Source: Cyclina sinensis (Eukaryota; Mollusca; Bivalvia; Venerida; Veneridae). From it: a stretch of 64,000 nucleotides of DNA. How positions within the stretch are numbered: the first letter of the stretch is position 1; each line of letters starts with the position of its first letter. Shown here one piece after another: positions 1 through 11,431 of the stretch. The translations under genes were made by a program, and so were the position numbers. The notes beneath the pieces are model-generated. The model was given only the letters and a program-made list of their open reading frames with translations, did not search any database and was not told the origin of the DNA. The stretch lies in NCBI GenBank assembly GCA_012932295.1, contig JAAONU010000009.1, positions 10,519,535-10,583,534 of the forward strand. The letters run 5' to 3'.

Positions 1-318
1 GACAGCGGGAGACAGAGATTTGGACTAGTTCCCAACTTCAAGTGACTGTGGGCCCAAGGTGGTTAAGCTGCATATTCTGAAATAAAAAACAGAAGAGGGA
101 ACTTTATTTTCTTAATTTAGAAAAAGAATGAAGAGAACTGCAACTCAGTCAGTTGCGCCATGTGAGTTTTGAATTTTGCTTCCCTCAAAAGCAGAGGAAC
201 ACAACAGCACATTGACCAAACATTATACCATTTGGTCAGTGAGCCATGTCCCTGTGCTCAAAAGTAGTATGTGTTCATTGAACAAAAAAACTACAGAGAA
301 CTCTGTCTGCATTTAGGG
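1..318. other. Non-repetitive stretch, no feature recognised
   Basis: No coding exon, RNA gene or known repeat end is visible. It precedes the first A-family element and probably lies inside a topoisomerase II intron, because the first exon in the window (9222) starts mid-codon and needs an upstream exon. I found no convincing upstream exon here. Confidence 0.4.
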
Positions 319-2100
319 TTTTTAGCTCACCTGTCACATAGTGACAATGTGAGCTTTTGTGATCACAATTTGTGCGGCGTCGGTCTGTCCGACGTCCGTC
401 CAGAAACTTTTACTTTAAACGACATCTTCTCATATACCGCTAAGCCAATTTCATCCAAACTTCCCATGAATGTTTCTTGGGTGGTCCCCTTTGAAAATTG
501 TTCAAAGAATTGAATTTCATGCAGAACTCTGGTTGCTATGGCAACTTAAAGGAAAAACTTTGAAAATCTTCTTGTCTGAAACCACAAGGCCTAGAGCTTA
601 GATATTTGGCATTTAGCACCCTCTAATGGAACTCTACAAAAATTGTTCAAATTATTTCCCTGGGGTCAAAATTGGCCTCGTCCCAGGGATCACTTCCTTT
701 TACATAGACTTATATAGGAAATCTTTAAAAATCTTCTTCTCAGAAACCACAGTGCCTACAGCTTTGATATTTGGTATGTAGCATTGTCTAGTGGATGTCT
801 ACGGAGTTTGTTCAAATTATGTTCCCTTGGTCAAAATTGGCCACGCCCCAGGGTTCTCTTGGTTTACATATAGTTATATAGGAAAAACATGAAAAATCAT
901 TTTTCCCCAAAACGAATAGGACTAGACCTTAGATATTTGGTGTGGAGTATTGTGTAAAGAACCTTTATCAGTATTGTTTATATGTTGGCCCTGGAGTCAA
1001 AATTGGCCCCGCCCCAGGGGCCCTTAATATTTAAAAAAGGCAATCTTTAAAAATCTTCTTACTGGAAACCTCAATGCCTACAGCTTTGATATTTGGTATG
1101 TAGCAATGTCTAGTGATTGTCTACCAAGTTTGTTCAAATTATGTTCCCTTGGTCAAAATTGGCCACGCCCCAGGGTTCTCTTGGTTTACATATGGTTATA
1201 TAGGAAAAACATTAAAAGTCATTTTTCTCCGAAACTAACAGGACTAGACCTTAGATATTTTGTGTGGAGTATTGTGTAGATAACCTATACCAGTATTGTT
1301 TATATGTTGGCCCTGGGGTCAAAATTTGCCCCGCCCCAGGGGCCCTTAATATTTAAAAAAGGCAATCTTTAAAAATCTTCTTACTGGCAATCTCAATGCC
1401 TACAGCTTTGATATTTGGTATGTAGCATTGTCTAGTGGATGTTTACCATGTTTGTTCAAATTATGTCCCCTTGGTTAAAATTGGCCACGCCCCAGGGTTC
1501 TCTTGTTTTACATTGATTTATATAGGAAAAACATGAAAAATCATTTTCTCCAAAACAAATAGGTGTAGACCTTAGATATTTGGTGTTGAGTATTGTGTAA
1601 AGAACCTTTACCAATATTGTTTAAATGTTGGCCCTGGGGTCAAAATTTGCCCCGCCCCGGGGGCCCTTAATATCTTTAAAAATCTTCTTGTCTGAAACCA
1701 CAAGGCCTTGAATTTTAAAATTTGGCATGAAGCAACCTTTATCAAGCTTTTTCAAATTATTGGATTAGGTTAAAGGTCACGGAGGCTAAAAATAGATTTA
1801 TCTACTGTACCTCATAAAGCCTTCGGTTATAGACCAATATCTTTGATATTCAGTATATAGGTTCCTTGCATGGACCTCTACCCATTGGTAGGGTTTGAGG
1901 TCACTGGGTCAAGGTCACCATAGCTTATAATAGATATTTCTAACTTTCTGTCATAGAGCCTTTATTTATTGACTGATATTTTACATATTTGGTTTGTAGG
2001 CACTTATATATTTTCAATTAAAAAATGATATACTTCTAACAGCAAACCTACAGCCAAAGTACTCAGGTGAGCGATCCAGGGCCATGATGGCCCTCTTGTT
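319..2100 (+). mobile_element. Family A1 non-autonomous element, full length
   Basis: Begins after a T run with a hairpin (AGCTCAC...GTGAGCT, 324-355) followed by GTCCG-rich sequence. The core is a tandem array of roughly 160-bp units in pairs (about 320 bp), each with a CCACGCCCCAGGG or CCCGCCCCAGGG box and AGGAAAAAC. Near the 3' end comes ACTCAGGTGAGC, the inverse of the 5' GCTCACCTGAG motif of the family, then the hairpin GGGCCATGATGGCCC and CTCTTGTT. There is no protein coding. The architecture matches Helitron/Helentron-derived HINE elements known from invertebrates; that assignment is inferred. Confidence 0.75.
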
Positions 2101-2152
2101 TTAAATGAACAAGCTCATGTATTAAAGGCTGTAACTGTCAAAATATTAGTGG

Positions 2153-2280
2153 TTTTTTTTTTTTTTTTTTTACTTTGCACTGGTGATGGTCCTGAATGTA
2201 AAAATGGGTGCAAAATGCTGTTCCTAAGTTCAGAGACCTATTTTTATACCCCCACCACAAAATGGGGGGGGGGGGGGGGG
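2153..2280. repeat. Homopolymer tracts T19 and G17
   Basis: A run of 19 T (2153-2171) and a run of 17 G (2264-2280) lie either side of the junction to the next element. The G run sits in the 5' hairpin of that element (CCCCCACC...GGGGG) and probably expanded by slippage. Confidence 0.9.
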
Positions 2281-3946
2281 CTATAAGTGGATTCGCTTTG
2301 TCGCGTCCGTTTGTCCGTCTCCATTATCGTGTCCGCTCTATAAATCCTATACCTATCGAAGGATTTTCTTCAAACTTGGCTGAAATGTTCACCTCAACAA
2401 GGGGATGTGCAGAACCCATGTTGCCCATGTGTCAGCTCAAGGTCAAGGTCACAATTGAAGGTCAAATATCAAACAATCAAATATTAGACATTATTTCGTG
2501 TCCGCTCTGTAAGTCCTACACTAATTGAAAGATTTTCTTTAATCTTGGCTCAAATGTTCACCTCAACAAGGGGATGTGCAGAACCCATGTTACCCTTTTG
2601 CCGGCTTTAGGTCAAGGTCACACTTGAAGGTCAAAAATTGACTTAGAAATATTCTTAAATTTTATCATGTATTTGAATATTTCTGAAACTAGCACAGGTA
2701 TTTGCTTGAAACTTAAAATATATATGAAGTGTCACAATTAGGATATGCAGGTCAAGTTTCATAACTCTGTATTGCATTTTGACAAAGTTATGCCCCTTTT
2801 TAAGTCTTCAAATTTACATACAATCAAATATTAGACAAAATGTCGTGTCCGCTCTATAAATCCTATACTAATGGAAGAATTTTCTTCAAACTTTACTCAA
2901 ATGTTCAACTCAACAAGGTTATGTGCAGAACCCATGTTACCTATGTGCCGGCTTAAGGTCAAGATCACACTTGAAGGTCAAAATTGACTTAGAAAATGTT
3001 CTTAAATCTTAACATGTACTTGAATATTTCTGAAACTAGCACAGGTATTTGCTTAAAACTTAAAAGATATATGAGGTATCACAAGTAAGATATGCAGGTC
3101 AAGTTTCATAACTCTGTATTGCATTTTGACAAAGTTATGCCCCTTTTTAAGTCTTTTAATTTACTTACAATCAATACTAGACAATATGTTGTGTCCGCTC
3201 TATAAATTCTATACTAATGGAAGGATTTTCATCAAACTTGACTCAAATGTTCACCCCAACTGGGCAATGTGCAGAATCCATCTTACCTCTTGTGCCAGCT
3301 TAAGGTCAAGGCCACACTTGAAGGTCAAAAATTGACTTAGAAAATGTTCTGAAATTTTAACATGTACTTGAGTATTTCTAAAACTAGAACAGATAATCAT
3401 TTGAAACTTTAAATAAATACGAAGTGTCGCAAGTAAGATATGCAGGTCAAGTTTCATAACTAAAAAAAGTGGGGGGGGATAACTTTGTATTGTATTTTGA
3501 CAAAGTTAAGTCCATTTTTATGTCTTTAAATTTATTTACTATAATATTTCTTAAACCAGAACAGATATTTACTTAAAATTTATATGAATGGTTACAAGCA
3601 AGCTCAGATGACAAAAATTCTACAATTCCATTGATTTATGACACAAATTATGCCCCTTTTAGGCTTAGAAAATGTTCTGATATAACCATTAATACTTAAA
3701 TGTTTCTGAAAGTAGAACAGATATTCACGAAAATGAAAGGTTATTTGTAACTGTTTCGAACATGATTTGACAACATATATTTATACTATTACCTGTACAA
3801 TTTGTTTGTTTTTTTTCACCAGAGATAATTTCTTTTTATGTATATATATTTGTGCCACTAAAGTTATTCCCTTAACCACCTTTCCATGTCGTCTTCTGTC
3901 AAGGACATTGGTGGGGGTATGAATCGCATTCAGCAATAGTTCTAGT
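2245..3946 (+). mobile_element. Helitron-like element with about 345-bp array
   Basis: The 5' end carries ATACCCCCACCA, which pairs with the G run to form a hairpin. The core repeats a unit of about 345 bp, seen by the recurring GTGTCCGCTCT at about 2329, 2500, 2846 and 3189. The subterminal sequence TTGGTGGGGGTATG (3908-3921) is the inverse of the 5' motif. The element ends AATAGTTCTAGTT with CTAG at 3942-3945, like a Helitron CTRR end. No Rep/helicase coding is present, so it is non-autonomous. Confidence 0.65.
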
Positions 3947-4262
3947 TGTAAATGAAAAATCTTGTTTCCCTAGTACCGGTAAAATGTGTCACTTGCACTG
4001 GTGAAACGTTTAAATGCTGTTATTTAAGTCGTAGTTCCTAAAACGGACAATAATTAGAAAATGTGATAGAGAGTTATGTGCGTCCTACCTACTACTGTGT
4101 GTGCAAAGTTTCAGTTCTGTATATTCAAGGTTTTCAAGATACTGATTTTTCAAAAAAAGTGACGGTATAATTAAAGTCAAAGGACTGAAACACGATCAGA
4201 CAATTTCCAACATTTTGCAAAGGAATTGTTACTTTTAAAACTCTTCATTGTATTCATTCTTC
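3947..4262. other. Unclassified intronic or intergenic DNA
   Basis: No exon or repeat end recognised. It contains short AT-rich stretches and one phrase about drifting response (GTGTGTGCAAAGTTTCAG) of the kind found in decayed family repeats. Confidence 0.35.
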
Positions 4263-4289
4263 ACCCCCCATCTGTACTTTCAGTGCTTT

Positions 4290-4797
4290 GATTCAAGATG
4301 ATTTCAAAACAATTATACCTTGACCTATATTTTTGACCTACTGACCTACTTTTTTTGTTTTTAGCTACAGCAATGAAATTTGGACCATGAGCACAGTTTT
4401 TCGTTTCAATTTAAAAAATGTCATCAAATGACCTATATTTTTGACCTACTGACTTACTTCTTGTTTTTGGAGCTATGGCAATGAAATTTGGACTGTATGT
4501 ACAGTTTTTTTGTTCTGATTTCAAAAACGTCATATCATGACCTATTTTTTGACCTACTGACCTACTTTTTTGTTTTAAAGCTACGGCAATGAAATTTGGA
4601 CAGTGTGTACAGCTTTTCGTTCCGATTTCAAAAATGTCATCTCATGACCAATATTTAAACCTACTGACCTACAATTTGTTTTTGGAGCTATGGTGAAATT
4701 GCATTGGTCCATTTCACTGATATGTATCATTACATTCATAAAAATTTCTTTCATCTTTGAAGCAAGGTGAGCGCTTTAGGGCCATTGGCCCTCTTGT
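4290..4797 (+). mobile_element. Family B element, 5'-truncated
   Basis: Four copies of a unit of about 108 bp with the phrase GACCTATATTTTTGACCTAC and GCAATGAAATTTGGAC, then the family B 3' end: TTCATAAAAATTTCTTTCATC, AGGTGAGCGCTTTAGGG, hairpin GGCCATTGGCC and CTCTTGT. No 5' hairpin is present. It is joined exactly to the CATTCAAATG motif of the next A2 element, whose head is missing. Confidence 0.7.
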
Positions 4798-6695
4798 CAT
4801 TCAAATGACATCTCCTCTGAAACCAAAGGGCCAGATTAAATGAAACTTGCCTGGGATGTTCCTTGCATAAAGCTCTACCAAGATTGTTTAAATGGTTCTG
4901 GTCCATTGCATTTCTGGTTCACTGGAGCTAAAATTAGATTTTAAAAGTTAGATCTTTAAAAATCTTCTCCAAAACCTCAAGGCCTTAGATATTTGGTATG
5001 AAACATCATCTAGTGGACCTCTACCAAGTTTGTTCAAATTATGACCGTGGGGTCAAAACTGACCCCACCCCAGGGGTCAGTTGATTTTACATAGATTTAT
5101 ATAGGGAAAACTTTAATAAATCTTCTTGTCAGAAACCACAAGGCCTAGAGTTTAGATATTTGGTGTGCAGCATTGTCCAGTGGACCTCTATCAAGTTTTT
5201 TCAAATCATGGCTCCTGGGTCAAAAATGGCCCCGCCCTAGGGGTCACATGTTTTATATAAAGTTATATAGAAAAAAGTTTTAAAAGTCTTCACATCAGAA
5301 ACCAAAAGGCATAGAGCTTAGATATTTTGTATGTAGCATTGTCAAGAAAACCTCTACCAAGTTTGTTCAAATCATGGCCCCTGTGTCAAAAATGGCCCCG
5401 CCCCAGGGGTAACATGTTTTACAAAGAGTTATATAGGAAAAACTTTAAAAATCTTCTTTTCAGATACCACAAGGCCTAGAGTTAAGATATTTGGTGTACA
5501 GCATTGTCTAGTGGACCTCTACCAAGTTTGTTCAAATCATAGCCCCTGGGTAAAAAAAGGCCCCGCCCCAGGGGTCACATGTTTTACATAGAGTTATTAT
5601 ATAAAAGAAAAGTTTTAAAAATCTTCTTGTCAGAAACCACATTGCCTAGAGTTTAGATATTTGGTGTGTAGCATTGTCTAGTGGACATCTACCAAGTTTG
5701 TTCAAATCATAGCCTCTGGGGTCAAAACTGGCTCCACCCAGGGGGAGGGGGGGGTTCATTTGATTTTACACAAGGATTTCTATAGGGAAAACTTAATAAA
5801 ACTGCTGCTCTGAAACACCAAGGGCTATACCTTCGATAGTTCATTGTTATGTCTCCCCACAACCCTGCCCTTCTGATGGAGACATATTGTTTTTGCCTAG
5901 TCCATCGGTGTCTGTTTGTCAGTCTGTCTTTCACACTTTGTTTCCTTTCAATAACTTGAGTATCAGTTGACCCAAAGCCTTTAAACTTCACAGGGTTATT
6001 GCCCTTATTCAGTACAAAAAATGTGTTTTGGGTCAGTTGGTCAAAGGTCAAGGTCAGAGGGACCTATAGAGTAAAAACCATTTCCACTCAATAACAGGAT
6101 TACCATTTCGCCCAGAGCCTCCAAACTTCATAGGATGATTGCTTTTACTAAATAGAAGAACCATGTTGTTTTTGGGGCTAGTATGTCAAAGGTTCATAGG
6201 TCCATTTTAGGGTCCATATGTCAAAGGTTTAGTTCACAGGGACCTGTAGAGTGAAAACTGTTTCTGCTCAATAACTGGAGTACCATTTTACCCAGAGCCT
6301 TCAAACTTCATCGGATGATTTTCTTTACTCAGTTAAAGAACCCTTTCATTTTTGGGGTCAGTAGGTCAAAAGTGAAGGTCACAGGGACCTGTAGAGTGAA
6401 AACTATTTCTTCTCAGAAACTTGAGTATCATTAAACCCAGAACCTTCAAACTTTATAGGGTAATTATATTAAAAGAACCCTTTTGTTATTGGGGTCTGTA
6501 GGTCAAAGATCAAAGTCACTGGGAACTTTAGAGTTAAACTATTTCTGCTAAAAAAATTGAGTACCATTACACCCAGAGTCTTCAAACTTACTGCAAAGCT
6601 TTTCAAACTTGCACCTATAAAAACCTGTAACGATATTTGTAACATGAGAAATGAGACTCAGGTGAGCGATTAAGGGCCATGATGACCCTCTTGTT
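4798..6695 (+). mobile_element. Family A2 element, head missing (copy 1)
   Basis: Starts at CATTCAAATGACATCTCC, a point about 90 bp inside a normal A2 element. It then has a 165-170-bp array (CCCCGCCCCAGGGGT, CTTCTTGTCAGAAACCAC, TATTTGGTGTG) and a second array of about 125 bp (GGTCAGTAGGTCAAAGG, CCTTCAAACTTCATAGG). It ends ACTCAGGTGAGCGAT, a GGGCCATGATG hairpin and CTTGTT. The same two-array order occurs at 25187-27162, 44091-45430 and, inverted, 57575-59336. Confidence 0.7.
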
Positions 6696-6711
6696 AATTT
6701 TTAATACTTTT

Positions 6712-7120
6712 AGGCTTGGGCATAAAGTAACATTTTCCCGTATATATCAATACCCTACTGAAAAAGCAGCATGTGGGGGGTATTGGTGCCAGTGCAGTGG
6801 CAGTTATAGTTTTCACAGACAGCAAATTTGTTTTTGCACAAATGATCAAGATAGCATCAAGTTACAAGCTACCATGACTGTGAACATTGCCTTGTTTCAG
6901 GGGCATTCGTGTCTGTGGCACATTTCTTGTTTACTCTCGTGTTCATTTGGGGAACATCCATCCGATTTCAAAAATGTCATCTCATGACCTATATTTTGAC
7001 CTACTGACCTACTTTTTGTTTTTGCATTGGTCCATTTCTGTGATATGCATCATTACATTCATAAAAATTTCTTTCATCTTTGAACCCAGGTGAGCGCTTT
7101 AGGGCCATTGGCCCTCTTGT
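6712..7120 (+). mobile_element. Fragments of families E and B
   Basis: About 6712-6830 matches the 3' part of the family E element at 16695-17035 (GGCATAAAGTAACAT, a GGTACTGGCACC-like stretch, AGTGGCAGTT). About 6958-7120 is the last unit and 3' end of family B, with GGGCCATTGGCCCTCTTGT. Both lack 5' ends. An open frame across this part is repeat sequence, not a gene. Confidence 0.5.
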
Positions 7121-7136
7121 CTTAAAATCAGGCTTA

Positions 7137-8880
7137 TTTTTAGCTCACCTGAGCACAAAGTGCTCAAGGTGAGCTTTTGTGATCACAATTTGTCCGTCCG
7201 TGCATCCGTCGTCAATTTTTTATCAAAACGACTTCTTGTTAAAAACCACTGGGCAAAATTTGATGAAATTTTCCTGGGATGTTCCTAGCATGAAGCTCTA
7301 CTAAAATTGTTCAAATGGTTCTGCTCCATTGAACATCTGGGTCAGAAGGGCTAAAAATAGATTTTTAAAATGAAATTTTTAAAAATCTTCTCTGAAAATG
7401 CAAGGCCTAGAGCTTAGATATTTTGTGTATAGCATCATCTAATGATACTCATCAAAAATGTTCAAATCATAGTCCTGGGGTCAAAATTGGCCTTGCCCTA
7501 GGGGGTCATTGATTTTCCTTATATGTATATAGTAAATACTTAAAAAATCATCTTCTCTGTTTTGACAAAGGCTAGGGGTTAGATTTTTGGCATGAAATAT
7601 TGTGTAGTGGACATCTACTAAGATTGTTCAAATTATAGCCCTTGGGTCAAAATTGCCCCCACCCCAGGGGTCATTGAATTTCTCTATATGTATATACTAA
7701 AAACAAAAAATTCTTCTTTTATTAGCTTACCTGTCACATTTTTGCCTCAATTGTCATGAAACATGGTCAGGATGTTTCTTTCATTTACTGCTCGAACAAG
7801 TTCGAACATAGGTTATTTGGGTTCAAAAACTAGGTCACAGAGCCCAAATATAGAAAAACCTTGTTAACACTCTAGAGGCTACTTTTTTGGTCCAAATATC
7901 GTGCAAATTTGTCAGAAAGGTTGTATCGATGATGTCTAGCTGAATTTTGAATATGGGTCATTTAGGGTCAAAAACTAGGTCACATAACCCAAATATTGAA
8001 AAACCTTGTTAACCCTCTAGAGGTAACATTTTCAGTCCAAATAATCTGGAAATTTGTCAGAAAGGTTGCTTTAACGATTTCTAGCACAAGTTCGAATATG
8101 GGTCATCTGGTTTCAAAACCTAGGTCACAGAGCCCAAAAATAGAAAAACCTTGTTAACACTCTAGAGGTTACATTTTCAGTCCAAATATCTCGCAAATTT
8201 GTCAGAAAGGTTGTTTTGATGATTTCTAGCTCAGTTTCGAATATGGGTCATTTGGTTTCAAAAGCTAGGTCACAGAGCCCAAATATGGAAAAACCTTGTT
8301 AACACTCTAGAGGTAACATTTTCAGTCCAAATAACCTGGAAATCTGTCAGTAAGGTTGATTTAATGATTTTTAGCTCAATTTTGAATACAGGTCATCTGG
8401 GGTCAGAAACTAGGTCACACAGCCTAAAAATAGAAAAAACTTGTCAACACGCTAGAGGCTACTTTTCAGTCAAAATATTCTGGAAATTTGTCAGAAAGGT
8501 TGTTTCAATGATTTCTAGTTCAAATTCAAATATGGGGCATCTAGGTTCAAAAACTAGGTCATAGAGCCTAAATATGGAAAAACCTTGTTAACACTCTAGA
8601 GGTAACATTTTCAGTACAAATAACCTGGAAATTTGTCATAAAGGTTGTTTCAATAATTTCTAGGTCAAGTTCGAATATGGGTAATCTAGGGTCAATTAAC
8701 CAGGTCCATAGCAACTTTGTTAAAAACAGTAATACTCAGGTGAGCATAAACTCTTATTTATAACAGACTGCCAGCAAATCCCCCCTGCTTACTTTACATA
8801 TATTCCCTCCAACTCAAAAACTTATGAGACCCCTGGTTGTTCACAGGTAAGCCTTAAAAGGGCCACCATTGCCATCTTGT
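7137..8880 (+). mobile_element. Family A3 element
   Basis: The head hairpin AGCTCACCTGAGCAC...GTGCTCAAGGTGAGC starts at 7142. A few A-type units follow to about 7720, then a degenerate second head (TTAGCTTACCTGTCAC, 7725) and an array of about 146-150-bp units (TAGGTCACAGAGCCCAAATA, AAAAACCTTGTTAACAC, CTCTAGAGG, GTCAGAAAGGTTG). It ends with ACTCAGGTGAGC at 8733 and a second degenerate tail to 8880. The same array occurs inverted at 61324-62528. Confidence 0.6.
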
Positions 8881-9221
8881 TTGTACTATAAAGCCTGCTG
8901 TCCTCCATAACCTTTGCCTCTGCTATCTAGAGTTGTTGTTTATGCTTCAAGGTAACAAGCAAAGTAAAATGTGCTTTGAGTCTTGGGATGGTTTTTCACT
9001 GTCTACAGACCCCTGTTTGATTGTAGTGAAACATGAAAACTTAAGAGAGAAAACTGTATACTTAGCAAGAACAATAAAGTAAAAACATATCTGTTTCTTT
9101 ATAATAGTACTTGACACCCCTACTACATAACCTTTTGCTTGGGATATTAGTTTCTCAAATTTGCTTCTTTTTGGAGAAAGTAATTTATCTTGGGAAAATA
9201 ACTTGTCATTACACCTTTCAG

Positions 9222-9392
9222 ACTCGGAACCTGTAATGTTTGATGACAGTGATGTGGAAGAAACTCCCCCTCCTAAAGAAGATCTTTTTAAGCAGGTGAA
9301 GCCACTGAAAGGAGCCAAGAAACCAGCTGCTAAAAAATCCTCAGCTGAGAAGAAAACAAAGGCACCACCAAAAAAGAAATCAGAAAAGAAAG
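9222..9392 (+). CDS. TOP2: DNA topoisomerase II, C-terminal-domain exon (first of four in window)
   Basis: This exon encodes 57 codons of the disordered C-terminal domain of topoisomerase II, the nuclear enzyme that passes one DNA duplex through another during replication and mitosis; this tail regulates nuclear localisation and chromatin binding. The peptide has an acidic Ser/Asp stretch (SDSEPVMFDDSDVEETPPP) followed by a basic Lys/Ala/Pro stretch (PLKGAKKPAAKKSSAEKKTK), a phospho-site and NLS-like pattern. The acceptor is ACACCTTTCAG at 9211-9221 and the donor AG|GTAAGT at 9392/9393. It starts and ends in phase 1: the first codon needs one base from an exon outside the visible part, and its last G joins AT of the next exon to give Asp. 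The identification rests on the chain of four phase-compatible exons and on the C-terminal motif of the last one. The catalytic ATPase, TOPRIM and Tyr domains lie upstream of the window. Confidence 0.8.
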
Positions 9393-9404
9393 GTAAGTTG
9401 GGTT

Positions 9405-9780
9405 TTGTTTTTTGTCGAGCCCGCTTGTGGATAGCTCGACATAGTTGTCACATTTGGCGCTGCAGTCCGGAGTATGTACATGCGTGCAAGCATCCATCCA
9501 GATTGCCTTGTCTGGGCCATAACTTCTCAGAGCATGGAAGAATTTTGAAATACCATGGCAGATTTGTTCACCTTGATGAGACTGTGTGTCGCATGCAAGA
9601 CGCAAGTTCCTAGCTCAAAGGTCAAGGTCACAGTGCCAGGTCAAAGGTCCAAAATTTTGATGATAGACCTTGTCCAGGCCATAACTTCTCCCTGCATGGA
9701 AGGATTTTAAAATACCTTGGCACATTTGTTCACCTTGAGATGGTGTGTTGCGTTCAAGACCAAGATTCCTATCTCAGAGG
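9405..9780 (+). repeat. Decayed GTCAAGGTCA-rich interspersed repeat in intron
   Basis: Starts directly after the donor with TGTCGAGCCCGCTTGTGG, then units of about 150 bp with GGCCATAACTTCTC, GCATGGAAG and TCAAGGTCACAGTG. A related decayed copy lies at about 10600-10990 in the same intron. Neither has clear ends. Confidence 0.5.
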
Positions 9781-9782
9781 CA

Positions 9783-10312
9783 TACATGTGAACTCTCCCG
9801 ATTCTGGCAGTAGACTACAGATTTTGGGCAATCAAAATCCCCCTCCCGCTCGGGGCTTACATTTTACCGACTTTTTTCATTTTATCTAAATAAAAACCCA
9901 AAAAAACAATTACAAACACCTGAGTGACCTTGATGAATGTAAACAATATTTTGACTGGTTTACCGATACGTGTACAACGCTGCTGTATTGGAAAATGAGA
10001 CCCAGTCTAATTATACCTTGACCTTAGTATTAGAAAGTTTTATTGTTTATATATTGTCAGTTTGACACTTTAAGCGCTTGCAATTATGAAGTTGTTAATA
10101 GCCAGGCAGATAAGGCACACATCAAAGACACAAGGGAGACTAGAAACTGGTAATTACTGTACTTCCACTGCCACAAAGCAATACAGACCTCGAAAGATTG
10201 TACTGTACTGTTATATCAAAACTGTCAAACGAACCACAGCCTGTCGAATAGGACTCTAAATGTATTGTTGTGCATGAAATTCTGTTGCCAACTCTTATGA
10301 CTTCCATGTGAA
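9783..10312 (+). repeat. 520-bp dispersed repeat, copy 1
   Basis: Begins ATACATGTGAACTCTCCCG and ends near TATGACTTCCATGTG. It matches 18257-18775 in the same orientation over its length, including AATCAAAATCCCCCTCCC, GGGGCTTACATT, CACATCAAAGACACAAGGG and GAAATTCTGTTGCCAACT. There is no coding, no terminal inverted repeat and no tail that I can see, so the class is unknown. Confidence 0.7.
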
Positions 10313-11305
10313 CAAGGAACTGATTGGTGTAGTGGAAAAGGCATGTGTCAAAAGGGAGAGTTTGAAGAGTAAAGAGAAAAGGTACCAATGTTCAACTTGA
10401 GTGTAAATAAGACAAATTTCACTGTTAACTGATAAAGGTAGAGTGACTATTCTGTGTAAATAATGAATGTTTACAGTTTATTTTTGATACATATTAAACC
10501 GATAACAGTTTTTTTCTGTTATCAATACATTTTTTAGCATCTGTACTTGGACCATGTTGTGTCGGTAAATATCCCACTTGACAGACCCAATCTCCCTACT
10601 TTCTGAGCCAGATCTCCCTACTTGGCACCAGGAAAAGTTCACATGTATGCTCAGAGGTCTAGGTCACAGTGACAGCTCAAAGGTCTGCATGGAAGAATTT
10701 GAAAATACCAAGATACATTTGTTATGCTCCCTGAAAGAGACAACATATAGGCCTGCCTTGTCCTTCCATCATTATGTCATTCTGTCTAATGACTTCGAAC
10801 TTGGTATGTGATTAGATCTCTAGTTTGTGCTTGTCCAGATCATTACTAAGTGATTTTGTTTAAACTTGACACATTGATAGAGGACATTTGATATGCAGTA
10901 TGGAAGACTCATAACTCTTCCTTGCCTGTTCTAAGTTTCTGTGAAAATTTCAGGAAGCTGAAAAAGACATACATAGTCCTTCCATCAGCAGGGTTCGTAC
11001 TGGCATACTTAAAAACGAGTCATTTCTGACTTTTGTCATAAAGATGTGACGTCTGCTTTTACCTATAGACACTAGTCTTGCTATTCTAGTTTGGTATTTG
11101 ACAGAGATTTAGCAGATGTAATTTCAAGTTTCCCTTGATTATTTCTTAGTACTGAGTGTCTTTAATGGTTTATCCTGCTTGCTCAGTGTGATGCTATCAT
11201 ATTACAATGCACTTCTTTTTGAGCAAATTATTTTGTATAAAGAAAAAAGATGTAATTACATTGTCATGTTTTTTTACACCTGTATCTCTGCCCTGCTTAC
11301 TTTAG
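10313..11305. other. Intron sequence, partly decayed repeats
   Basis: Holds an AT-rich stretch and a weak copy of the GTCACAGTGACAG repeat (about 10600-10990). Sequence nearer the exon shows no repeat that I can name. It ends in the splice acceptor of the 11306 exon. Confidence 0.4.
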
Positions 11306-11431
11306 ATACTAAGCAGCCAGATATATCGGCTGCCTTTGCCATATCCACTGCTGCCAAGACCAAGAAGGGTGTATTGACAGTGTCTGATTCTGATGACGAT
11401 GATCATCCAATAAGCTCTGCTGCACCCAGAG
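11306..11431 (+). CDS. TOP2: DNA topoisomerase II, C-terminal-domain exon (second)
   Basis: Forty-two codons of the topoisomerase II tail: a Thr/Lys/Gln start, an Ala/Ser-rich middle (ISAAFAISTAAKTKKG) and an acidic Ser-Asp cluster (TVSDSDDDDHPISSAAP) of the casein-kinase-2 target type common in this domain. The acceptor is CCTGCTTACTTTAG (11305) and the donor CAGAG|GTATAT at 11431/11432. The exon starts and ends in phase 1, so it joins the 9222-9392 exon (G+AT = Asp) and the 20738 exon (G+AA = Glu) without a break. A shared acidic/Ala-rich composition links it to its neighbours; by itself it would not be identifiable. Confidence 0.72.

Noticed and set aside
319..2100. A-family elements as SINEs
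   Set aside because: No tRNA-like A and B boxes at the 5' end and no A-rich or microsatellite tail; both ends carry hairpins and inverted motifs, which fits rolling-circle elements better.
5722..6051. 109-codon open frame on the - strand
   Set aside because: Lies wholly in A2 arrays; similar frames appear in each A2 copy with changed sequence and stops.
9161..9613. 150-codon open frame as a complete gene
   Set aside because: Only 9222-9392 is coding: a good acceptor and donor cut the frame, and the part after 9392 is repeat sequence.
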